From JAHRVQ01 sp964548025 (lineage in GTDB: Bacteria > Pseudomonadota > Gammaproteobacteria > Pseudomonadales > Azotimanducaceae): a stretch of 15,083 nucleotides of DNA. How positions within the stretch are numbered: position 1 is the first letter of the stretch; each line of letters starts with the position of its first letter. Under the pieces are notes generated by a model. That model searched no databases. It saw nothing but the letters and a program-made list of their open reading frames with translations, and had not been told where the DNA came from. The stretch covers positions 1 through 15,083 of the forward strand of contig CAZJRI010000131.1 in the NCBI GenBank assembly GCA_964548025.1, in the 5' to 3' direction. A program made the translations under genes and the position numbers. Positions 8,058 to 14,526 of the stretch are shown here, piece after piece.

Positions 8058-9551
8058 CTAGTGAGGATCAATAGGGTGCTTTTTCGTGGCACCGAGTATT
8101 CGTGGAATGGGTTCGAGGATAGCGCTGATTCGATCACGGGTTTCAGTTGGCTGGATGATATCATCGAACATAAAATTCCGACCGGCGCGTAATCCTGAGG
8201 TTTGATCTCTCATCTTGTCAGCGTATTCGTTACGAATTGCCATTGCTTCCTCTTTGCTTTTCGCAGCACGAATTTCCTTGCGTTTAACGAGATAGGCTGC
8301 GCCTTCGAGCGACATGCCCCCGGATTCTACTGTTGGCCAGGCCAGACGCAATTCTGGTACCGACCTGCTTGATCCCCATCCGGACATGGCAAAAGGTCCA
8401 AGGCCATAAGCTTTTCTTATCTGCACCGAACATAACGGGACGCTGCGATGATGCAGTGCTGCGAGCGGTCTGGCATGGTGCCTTGCCATGCCTTCTTTTT
8501 CTGCCTGGGGTCCAACCATATAGCCTGGGTTATCAACAAATGAAATAAGGGGGAATTCGTAGCTGTCACAAAGTTCAATGAAGCGGGCAGCTTTGTCAGC
8601 CGCATCGGAGTCGATTGCACCTGCCAGTGGTGATTTTGGTTGATTGGCGAAGATTCCGACACTTCTGCCATTCAGACGGGCAAGCGCTGTCAGCATCGAG
8701 CGTCCCCAGTTCGCGCCCAGCTCCAGTACACTGTCAGCGTCAGCAAATGCATTGACAACTTTTCTCATGTCGTAGGGCCGACGTCGGTTGTCGGGGATGA
8801 TTGAAGCTATTTCATGGTAGTTTTCGGCTTGCTTCCCATCTGATTCTGCCACTTGATAAAATGAAAGAAACTGCTGTGCCGTTCTGATTGCAGTTTCTTC
8901 ATCTTCGACGATCAGATCGATATTCCCTGTCTTCGCATAGTCTTCAACCGAACGTTCAACTGTTTCCGTCCGGGATTTTGATCCGAGCGTGGCGTCCTCA
9001 GTTGCGATGACAAAATCAGCCAGCATGGCCAACGCCGCGTTACCATCAAGAGCACGACCGCTGATAATGGCAATGGTGGGCGCCCAACCGGAGAGTTCCG
9101 CGAGCCCGTCATAAACATCCCATCGCCCTCTGGGGGCGATGACGATTGGCGGCGGAGGTTGGTGATCCCCGGGTCTTGCGCCATCTCCGTCTACGAATAG
9201 GATCAGCGGCCACCTGTGTGTATTGGCAAGATAAATCAGGCGTCCGAGTTTGCGCTGATTTCTTTCACTCTGGGTGCCATCCAGTACCTTGGAGTCATAG
9301 GAGGCTGCAACGACAGGTTGGCCTGAAACCTTACCGGCTCCCGCTACCAGGCCATCTGCGGTTGAGTTGTCTTCGTCCTTTGAGGTTGCACCTGCCAGCA
9401 GCCCATACTCGACCAGACTTCCTGCATCCAGCAGGTGGTCAAGTCGTTGTCTCGCATTCAGTTTATCCGAATCCAGTGACTGATAGCTTTCTATCGCGCG
9501 CGATTTGGCTTCAGTTATTTGACGAACCAGTTTTTCTTCCAGGAGATTCAT
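8058..9551 (-). CDS. Acyl-CoA carboxylase carboxyltransferase subunit, full length (CT-A)
   Basis: A 497-residue carboxyltransferase-family protein. Enzymes of this kind transfer carboxylate from carboxybiotin to an acyl-CoA in the cytoplasm. Motifs include LNARQRLDHLLD (31-42), RWPLILFVDGDGARPG (113-128), LSGWAPTIAIISGRALDGNAA (153-173), SVGIFANQPKSPLAG (297-311), RFIELCDSYEFPLISFVDNPG (323-343), RKAYGLGPFAMSG (379-391), WPTVESGGMSLEGA (405-418) and TRDRISAIL near the end. Length is normal for the family. I start it at the ATG at 9551, aligned with its paralogue and preceded by TTTGGAGC. A longer frame begins at a TTG (9599) with no ribosome site, inside a likely -35 box. The neighbouring downstream gene is its paralogue. 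No biotin carboxylase or biotin carrier is in the window, so partners must be encoded elsewhere. The acyl-CoA substrate is not deducible. Confidence 0.9.
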   Translation of the reverse strand: MNLLEEKLVRQITEAKSRAIESYQSLDSDKLNARQRLDHLLDAGSLVEYGLLAGATSKDEDNSTADGLVAGAGKVSGQPVVAASYDSKVLDGTQSERNQRKLGRLIYLANTHRWPLILFVDGDGARPGDHQPPPPIVIAPRGRWDVYDGLAELSGWAPTIAIISGRALDGNAALAMLADFVIATEDATLGSKSRTETVERSVEDYAKTGNIDLIVEDEETAIRTAQQFLSFYQVAESDGKQAENYHEIASIIPDNRRRPYDMRKVVNAFADADSVLELGANWGRSMLTALARLNGRSVGIFANQPKSPLAGAIDSDAADKAARFIELCDSYEFPLISFVDNPGYMVGPQAEKEGMARHHARPLAALHHRSVPLCSVQIRKAYGLGPFAMSGWGSSRSVPELRLAWPTVESGGMSLEGAAYLVKRKEIRAAKSKEEAMAIRNEYADKMRDQTSGLRAGRNFMFDDIIQPTETRDRISAILEPIPRILGATKKHPIDPH

Positions 9552-9570
9552 GCTCCAAATGGTTTTGAAG

Positions 9571-9599
9571 AATAAACCATCTTTCAGGTGCAATGGCAA
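9571..9599 (-). promoter_or_regulatory. Candidate sigma-70 promoter of the carboxyltransferase pair
   Basis: On the minus strand, TTGCCA (9594-9599; 5 of 6 to consensus) is followed after 17 bases by TTTATT (9571-9576; 4 of 6). Transcription would begin about 12 bases before the ATG at 9551. That agrees with the shorter start chosen for the first carboxyltransferase and not with the upstream TTG. The leader would be very short. Confidence 0.35.
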
Positions 9600-9666
9600 T
9601 ATGCGCGATATGAAGCTGATCTGATCAGGGTGGACGGATCTGTTGTGGATGTCCTGGATTAAGTAT

Positions 9667-9703
9667 CGAAAACGAAAGAAAGCGCAGGGAGATTCTCCCT
9701 GCG
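9667..9703 (-). terminator. Rho-independent terminator of the UrcA-family gene
   Basis: CGCAGGGAG (9683-9691) pairs perfectly with CTCCCTGCG (9695-9703) around a 3-base loop. On the minus strand the hairpin is followed by CTTTCTTTCGTTTTCGA, a T-rich tail. It lies 64 bases past the stop of the minus-strand UrcA-family gene and separates it from the carboxyltransferase genes. This is the best terminator in the window. Confidence 0.75.
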
Positions 9704-9717
9704 AAGACGTGCAATGC

Positions 9718-9745
9718 TGTAAGTATCCCTGGTGGAATACTTACA
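9718..9745. repeat. Second stem-loop downstream of the UrcA-family gene
   Basis: TGTAAGTAT (9718-9726) and ATACTTACA (9737-9745) are perfect inverted 9-base arms around a 10-base loop, with possible further CC/GG pairing. It lies between the stop of the UrcA-family gene and the GC-rich terminator hairpin. It has no T run of its own. It may stabilise the 3' end of the short transcript, or be a protein site. Confidence 0.5.
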
Positions 9746-9766
9746 ACACTGGTTCGATGAGCATCT

Positions 9767-10090
9767 TTATCGTGAGGTGATATTGTGACCGTTGATTGCG
9801 TGCGACGCATTCTCTACAGCTTCGGCGTAACATGCTCTGTTTTCCTGTACCTGGCGAGCTGAGCCGACCTTGGTGTAGTTCAGCGGTCCGCATACCTTGC
9901 GAGCGGCCTTGCGGATCTGTCGTGCCAACTGGTCTTTACCTTCTTCCGTGGTTAGTTCAGATGCACTGTAGCTGACCTTGATCTGATCTTCAGAAACCTG
10001 GCTGGTCTTGATAACAGCGCCAGCCATCATAGGTGTAGTCAGGGCGAATAGAGCGATTGCTGCAACTGCTGATTTGTGATTGAAATTCAT
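9767..10090 (-). CDS. UrcA family exported protein
   Basis: A 107-residue small secreted protein of the UrcA family, whose function is unknown. An N-terminal signal peptide (NHKSAVAAIALFALTTPMMAGA) likely ends at Ala25. The mature part has the family pattern VSYSASELTTEEGKDQLARQ, then IRKAARKVCG (Cys67) and RACYAEAV (Cys87). These two cysteines are the pair expected to form a periplasmic disulfide. The ATG is preceded by GGAG at 7 bases, and the gene is followed by a hairpin terminator, so it is probably transcribed alone. It has no evident functional link to the acyl-CoA genes around it. Confidence 0.85.
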   Translation of the reverse strand: MNFNHKSAVAAIALFALTTPMMAGAVIKTSQVSEDQIKVSYSASELTTEEGKDQLARQIRKAARKVCGPLNYTKVGSARQVQENRACYAEAVENASHAINGHNITSR

Positions 10091-10360
10091 TTTAGTTCTC
10101 CGAATGTCATGCTATTTGCTAAGGATTAAGTCAACTGACTTGTTAGATAAGATGGCATAAATACGAAAAAGGTTTGATTTTTGTCGATAAACAGAGTGGC
10201 GGGTGCGATAGAATTTTTTATGCTGAGATGAAGCGAATCTCTGCCAGGTTGAATGAAATCTCAAAATTTTTCTTTTAGATATGCCCGGCGAGCGTATTTA
10301 GACATAATGCGTGCCTTTACAGAGAACTGATGTTCGAATATTTAACCGCGAGAAGAGAAA
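10091..10360. promoter_or_regulatory. Divergent AT-rich promoter region (UrcA-family gene / thioesterase)
   Basis: These 270 bases between two divergent starts carry no gene and are strikingly AT-rich. A perfect 6-base-arm palindrome, AAGTCAACTGACTT, lies at 10128-10141. Read on the minus strand it contains TTGACT, a possible -35 box for the UrcA-family gene, but no good -10 follows at the right distance. On the plus strand CATAAT (10303-10308) is a fair -10 for the thioesterase without a good -35. The promoters must be here, but their exact positions are not settled by eye. Confidence 0.4.
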
Positions 10361-10771
10361 ATGACCGATAGTTTTACTGAGTATAAAGCCAACTTTGATG
10401 CCAATCCCTATCACAAGAGCCTTGGGATAATGGTACTCGAGCAAAGTCCTGGATACGGAAAAATAGCACTACGCAAGGATGAGAATACTCCCGGTGGTAT
10501 CGGCGGCAGTGTTCACGGCGGGGTACTTGCAGCAATGGTGGATATTGTCATGCTGGTTGCCATATTCGCCGAAATGAGAGAAGGCGAACAACCCGCGGGA
10601 ACAGCGGAACTGAGCATAACCTACATTCATCAGACTCATGGTGATCATATCTATGCAGAAGCTAATGTCATCAAGAGAGGGCGACAACTCTCGTTGGTGG
10701 AAGTTGATATTACCGATGACAGTGGTCGATTATGTGCCCGTGGAAAGACCCTGTATGCTTTCAGGGCATGA
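10361..10771 (+). CDS. PaaI-type hotdog-fold acyl-CoA thioesterase
   Basis: A 136-residue cytoplasmic hotdog-fold thioesterase that would release free acids from acyl- or aryl-CoA. The family hallmark is GSVHGGVLAAMVDIVM (about 49-64), with the HGG turn (His52) and Asp61 on the hotdog helix. AGTAELSITYIHQT (about 79-92) forms the following strand. The length matches a single hotdog domain, which would act as a dimer or tetramer. The ATG is preceded by the purine-rich GCGAGAAGAGAAA, with no perfect ribosome site. The unknown exported-protein gene lies 77 bases downstream and appears to have its own promoter. In a CoA-based catabolic cluster it may recycle CoA from dead-end thioesters. Confidence 0.88.
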   Translation: MTDSFTEYKANFDANPYHKSLGIMVLEQSPGYGKIALRKDENTPGGIGGSVHGGVLAAMVDIVMLVAIFAEMREGEQPAGTAELSITYIHQTHGDHIYAEANVIKRGRQLSLVEVDITDDSGRLCARGKTLYAFRA

Positions 10772-10788
10772 CGAGGGGCAAGCGCCAC

Positions 10789-10816
10789 TTTCTTTTAGTG
10801 GACGCAGGCTTATAAT
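10789..10816 (+). promoter_or_regulatory. Candidate promoter of the exported unknown protein
   Basis: A perfect TATAAT stands at 10811-10816. TTTCTT (10789-10794) is 16 bases upstream and only a weak -35. A start of transcription near 10823 would give a leader of about 26 bases before the ATG at 10849. A small imperfect hairpin (CCACT/AGTGG) overlaps the -35 region and could end thioesterase transcription weakly. Confidence 0.4.
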
Positions 10817-10848
10817 AAATCGCAACCTATTGATGATTGAGAGGGTAT

Positions 10849-11949
10849 ATGCTGAGTCAAGTTTCATTACTCGACAGATTTGGAGTTAAATTCATCCTAC
10901 TGCTTGGCGCAATATTGATGCCTGTAGGCCTAATCGCCGATGACGATATTCCCCGGCGAGCTGATGGACACCCTGATCTTTCGGGCACCTATGATATTGC
11001 GACGCTGACGCCGATCTTCAGACCCGAGAGACTTGGGAACCGGCTTACCCTGACAGATGAAGAAGCCAAACAGATGGCAGATTACTGGAAAACGCAGCTT
11101 GAGAAAGATCGTCAGCCCAGTGATCCGAACCGCGAAGCCCCGCCAGAAGGTGGCGCAGAGTTTTATGTTCCAGAATTTGCAGGAGCAGCAGGAGAGGTAG
11201 GTGGATATAACGCCTTCTTCATTGATCTTGGTGACAGCAATTTCAAGATTGATGGCAAGTGGCGAACCTCGATAGTTACCTCACCTGAGAATGGTCAGAT
11301 GCCACCGTTCTCGGATATCGGGAAGAAACGTATGGCGGCACAAGGCCCGCTTTTCCATAAAAATACCGGTGAAGCCTGGTGGATGGATCTGGAAACAGGT
11401 CCTTATGACGACCCGGAGCTTCGGCCGCTGGGAGAGCGATGTCTTTTAGGATTTGGATCAACTTCTGGCCCACCCATGCTGCCGGTAATGTATAACAACT
11501 TAAAGAAAATAGTGCAGACAGATGATTACCTCATGATACTTGTAGAGATGAATCATGATGCAAGAATTATTCGCATGAACGAAGAACATGTCGCGCCTGA
11601 AGTTCGCAAGTGGATGGGCGACTCGGTTGGGCATTGGGAGGGGGATACCCTGGTTGTTGATACCACCAATTTTCGTGAACAATCTGGTTTTCAACTGGCT
11701 TCAAAAGATCTTCACGTGGTCGAGCGATTCTCCAGAATTGATAAGGACACTATCAAATACCAGTTTACTGTTGATGATCCAACATGGACTGAATCCTGGA
11801 GTGGCGAATATCCGTGGCCTGCCAGTTCTGACCAGGTCTATGAATATGCCTGCCACGAAGGTAACTATGCGTTGGGTGGCATTTTGAGGGGTGCGAGGAT
11901 TCTTGAGAAGGAAGCGGTCCAAAACAGCGGAGAAAGCGCCGGTAACTAG
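10849..11949 (+). CDS. Exported protein of unknown function (PDLSG / WMGDS...WEGDTLVV family)
   Basis: A 366-residue protein with an N-terminal export signal (FGVKFILLLGAILMPVGLIA, likely cut before DDD at ~31). The mature chain opens with RRADGHPDLSGTYD. It later has SIVTSPENGQMPPFSD (141-156), GERC (195-198), RIIRMNEEHVAPEVRKWMGDS (239-259), WEGDTLVVDTTNFREQ (263-278), VERFSRID and YEYACHEGNY (331-340). From memory this pattern is a widespread secreted family in Acidobacteria and Proteobacteria, usually annotated as hypothetical; no activity is assigned here. Two cysteines (Cys198, Cys335) could pair. The ATG at 10849 has GAGAGGG just upstream; an in-frame TTG at 10837 is less likely. It ends 20 bases from the convergent oxygenase gene, without a terminator. 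A role in the periplasmic side of the same catabolism is a guess. Confidence 0.75.
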   Translation: MLSQVSLLDRFGVKFILLLGAILMPVGLIADDDIPRRADGHPDLSGTYDIATLTPIFRPERLGNRLTLTDEEAKQMADYWKTQLEKDRQPSDPNREAPPEGGAEFYVPEFAGAAGEVGGYNAFFIDLGDSNFKIDGKWRTSIVTSPENGQMPPFSDIGKKRMAAQGPLFHKNTGEAWWMDLETGPYDDPELRPLGERCLLGFGSTSGPPMLPVMYNNLKKIVQTDDYLMILVEMNHDARIIRMNEEHVAPEVRKWMGDSVGHWEGDTLVVDTTNFREQSGFQLASKDLHVVERFSRIDKDTIKYQFTVDDPTWTESWSGEYPWPASSDQVYEYACHEGNYALGGILRGARILEKEAVQNSGESAGN

Positions 11950-11969
11950 TGCGCGGGTCGGCTCATTTC

Positions 11970-13136
11970 TCAGAAAAGAAATGTGCCGGATTTGAGCCCA
12001 AGCAGCGCACGACCAATGCTCTCTGTAAACTGTGGGCTTACCATAATGTGCTGCCTGACGACCATTACGTCCCGCATGCATCGCTCCAGTGGGCTGCTTT
12101 TGAAGTTGGCAGTCGCACCAGCCACTGCATGAACTTTTTGTACCGCGTCAACTGAGGTTGATGCGGCCCCCGAGCAGGCAAGTTGAACCAGGGCTTTCTG
12201 TCTTGTCGTTGGTACATTCCCTTTCTCGATCGTATCCCATACGTCGCTGATCATATCGAATACAAAACTTCTTGCTGAGCCAAGCAATAGTTCTGCTTCT
12301 GCAACTGCCCGCTGCGCGTCCACACGTTCCTGTAGTTTGTTCCTGTGACCGCGAGGTGTTTTCACGGTCGACAGATGGGTGAAGTGATCAATTGCGGAAC
12401 GGGCGATACCGGTTGCGACCCCCACCTTGTTGTAGGCAAGTCGGGTATAGAGTGGTATTTGATACAGGGTGCCGGATTCCCTTACAGGTCTGCGGGCTGC
12501 CTGCGAAATCATCTCATCCGGGACGAATACATTTTCAATTTTCACGTCATGACTGCCGGAGCCCCTTAGACCTGAAACATGCCAGGTATCGAGAATCTCA
12601 AATTCGCCTTTGGGTACCAGGGCTTCACAAAGGATAACGCCTCTGTCATCAGAAATGGCTTCACCATTTTCGTGAACGATACATTGTCCCCAGAAGTAGT
12701 GGGCGTTGTGCGCACCACTGGCGAATGGCCATTGTCCGTTAATCCTGTATCCACCTTCTTCTCTCACTGCTATGCCCAGTGGATTGAGAGCGCCCGAGAT
12801 AATCAATTCAGGATCCGAGTAGATTCTGTCTGCTGTTTCTTCCGGGAAGCATGCGGCAAGGATTCCAAGATTTTCGATACCAATCATCAGATTCCAACCG
12901 GTTGAACCATCGATGGTTGAAACAGCTTCGATGGTCTTAACCTGGGTTACCGGGTGGTGTTCGCCGCCTCCAACGGAAAGAGGTGCGGCAACCCGAAACA
13001 ATCCCTCCCGTGCCATCGCGAATGCAACCTTGTCAGACAAGTGCCTCTGTCCTTCAGATATATCAGCATGATCTGAGATAACTTGCTCAAGACCTTCGAT
13101 TTTCTGGCGGATTTCTGTGAACGCTTGATCATCCAT
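11970..13136 (-). CDS. Acyl-CoA dehydrogenase type-2 / HsaA-like flavin-dependent monooxygenase
   Basis: A 388-residue member of the acyl-CoA dehydrogenase-fold monooxygenases (HsaA, 4-HPA 3-hydroxylase C2 and relatives). These use reduced flavin from a partner reductase to hydroxylate aromatic or phenolic substrates; some members are dehydrogenase-like with uncertain roles. Visible are REGLFRVAAPLSVGGGEHHP (about 43-62), ASGAHNAHYFWG (139-150), DTWHVSGLRGSGSHDVKIENV (183-203) and, near the C-terminus, ERCMRDVMVVRQH (351-363), typical of the type-2 C-terminal domain. No MCAD-type catalytic Glu motif is present, which argues against ordinary beta-oxidation. I choose the ATG at 13136, with AAGGA 10 bases upstream, over an in-frame GTG at 13175 that has no ribosome site. 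No flavin reductase gene is in the window. It diverges from the classical acyl-CoA dehydrogenase gene. Confidence 0.83.
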   Translation of the reverse strand: MDDQAFTEIRQKIEGLEQVISDHADISEGQRHLSDKVAFAMAREGLFRVAAPLSVGGGEHHPVTQVKTIEAVSTIDGSTGWNLMIGIENLGILAACFPEETADRIYSDPELIISGALNPLGIAVREEGGYRINGQWPFASGAHNAHYFWGQCIVHENGEAISDDRGVILCEALVPKGEFEILDTWHVSGLRGSGSHDVKIENVFVPDEMISQAARRPVRESGTLYQIPLYTRLAYNKVGVATGIARSAIDHFTHLSTVKTPRGHRNKLQERVDAQRAVAEAELLLGSARSFVFDMISDVWDTIEKGNVPTTRQKALVQLACSGAASTSVDAVQKVHAVAGATANFKSSPLERCMRDVMVVRQHIMVSPQFTESIGRALLGLKSGTFLF

Positions 13137-13208
13137 GGTGCCGATATCCTTGAATTGATGTTCGAGTTTAAACACGATTGGCAGGATTTGTCATTACAAC
13201 AACCTCCC

Positions 13209-13238
13209 TTGCATCAAGCGATGATTCCTGATTATCTT
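13209..13238 (+). promoter_or_regulatory. Candidate promoter of the acyl-CoA dehydrogenase gene
   Basis: TTGCAT (13209-13214) and TATCTT (13233-13238) are 18 bases apart and lie 28 bases before the TTG start at 13267. Matches to consensus are partial (3 and 4 of 6). If used, transcription would start downstream of the alternative TTG at 13237, ruling that start out. The divergent gap also holds GTTTAAAC (13166-13173). Confidence 0.3.
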
Positions 13239-13266
13239 GTGTTTTCAGTTTTCAGGTGAATACGTT

Positions 13267-14466
13267 TTGGATCTCAAGCTAAGCAAAGATGATCAGGTGT
13301 TTCGCGACGAGGTCAGGTCGTTTCTGGATTCGAACCTGACGGATGAAATTCGAATCAATCGCAGGGATACCCATGCCATTGGTCGCTTTGAAGACATGAA
13401 AGCCTGGCAGCAGAAACTTTATCATAAGGGTTGGGTTGCGCCAGGTTGGCCTGCGGAATTTGGTGGTACAGGCTGGAACGAAGTGCAGAGATTTATCTAC
13501 TCAAATGAATGCTGGGAAAATGGTGCGCCCATGCAGCCGCCATTTGGCATTACCATGTGTGGGCCGGTTTTGATGGCTTTCGGCACCGAGGAACAGAAAT
13601 CTTACTTCCTGCCACGCATCCTTTCGATGGAAGACTACTGGTGCCAGGGGTATTCAGAGCCGGGGTCCGGTTCCGATCTGGCGAGCTTGAAAACCAGGGC
13701 TGAAGACAAGGGAGATCATTACCTGGTATCGGGGCACAAGATCTGGACGACCCATGCACACTATGCAAACCGCATATTTCTTCTGGTGCGTACCGATTCT
13801 GAATCAAAACCACAGGCTGGCATCAGCTTCCTTCTGGTTGATATGGAGTCTCCGGGGATCAGGGTTGAACCAATCATTACACTTGCAGGCGACCATGAAG
13901 TGAATCAGGTCTTTTTCGATGACGTGACCGTACCGAAAGATCGACTGGTTGGAAAAGAAAATGAAGGATGGACCGTTGCCAAATACCTGCTTTCTCACGA
14001 GCGAAGTGGCGGAAACGCAGCGATGGTCAAACAGATCGTAAGCGATATCCGGTATGTTGCAGGTCAGGAACTCGCTGATAGCGGGTCGCGACTTGCAGAT
14101 GATGCCGATTTCAAGCGAAGCCTTTCAGAATTGGAAATTGAGTTATCTGGTGTAGATATGACCGAACGCCGAATCATGAGTGAGTTCAGTCAGGGTGGGA
14201 ATCCAGGCGCCAAGACTTCCATTTTGAAAGCCCGGGGTACCGAACTGCTACAGCGGGCAACCTTACTGAATATGGAAGTGATCGGTTATTACGCCATGCC
14301 AGATCAAAGGGAAGCCAGAATGCCCGGCAGCAATGCACCTGTTATTGGTCCTGATTATGCTGAGGCGGCAACGGCGGCGTACCTGAATGATCGTGCAGCC
14401 TCGATTTACGCGGGTTCCAATGAGGTGCAGAGAAACATCATTGCAAAAATGGTGCTGGGTTTGTAG
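13267..14466 (+). CDS. Acyl-CoA dehydrogenase (FadE-type), TTG start
   Basis: A 399-residue flavoprotein that would introduce an alpha-beta double bond into an acyl-CoA. It has GWVAPGWPAEFGG (55-67), the FAD/substrate signature WCQGYSEPGSGSDLASLKTRA (125-145), HKIWTTHAHYANRIFLLVRT (157-176), FDDVTVPKDRLVGKENEGW (217-235) and the C-terminal IYAGSNEVQRNIIAKMVLGL. The residue matching the MCAD catalytic Glu (IYEGT) is Ala382 here. Glu245 in LLSHERSGG could serve instead, as in isovaleryl-type enzymes, but this assignment is tentative. The start is a TTG, giving MDLKLSKDDQ, because AGGTGA (13254-13259) sits 7 bases before it; the longer TTG start at 13237 has no such site. The next gene follows 60 bases later without a terminator, so the two may be co-transcribed. 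The closest visible style is mycobacterial FadE of ring or branched substrates. Confidence 0.9.
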   Translation: MDLKLSKDDQVFRDEVRSFLDSNLTDEIRINRRDTHAIGRFEDMKAWQQKLYHKGWVAPGWPAEFGGTGWNEVQRFIYSNECWENGAPMQPPFGITMCGPVLMAFGTEEQKSYFLPRILSMEDYWCQGYSEPGSGSDLASLKTRAEDKGDHYLVSGHKIWTTHAHYANRIFLLVRTDSESKPQAGISFLLVDMESPGIRVEPIITLAGDHEVNQVFFDDVTVPKDRLVGKENEGWTVAKYLLSHERSGGNAAMVKQIVSDIRYVAGQELADSGSRLADDADFKRSLSELEIELSGVDMTERRIMSEFSQGGNPGAKTSILKARGTELLQRATLLNMEVIGYYAMPDQREARMPGSNAPVIGPDYAEAATAAYLNDRAASIYAGSNEVQRNIIAKMVLGL

Positions 14467-14526
14467 CTGTCATCCATGTGAAGAAACTTATATCCTAAAA
14501 AAAAACAAGTAGAAACCGGGGCGCCC

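Noticed and set aside
9146..9568. A 140-codon open frame antisense to the first carboxyltransferase.
   Set aside because: Low-complexity, Arg/Leu/Pro-rich translation mirrors the real gene. No start signal or family resemblance is seen.
9549..9599. TTG start of the first carboxyltransferase, adding 16 residues.
   Set aside because: No ribosome site is present, the added residues have no counterpart in the paralogue, and the TTG falls in a likely -35 box. The ATG at 9551 is preferred.
10783..10805. Hairpin CCACT/AGTGG after the thioesterase as a terminator.
   Set aside because: The 5-bp core needs a bulge to extend and has no T tail. It overlaps the next promoter, so it is mentioned only there.
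13137..13175. GTG start giving a 401-residue oxygenase.
   Set aside because: There is no ribosome site before the GTG, while AAGGA stands 10 bases before the ATG at 13136.
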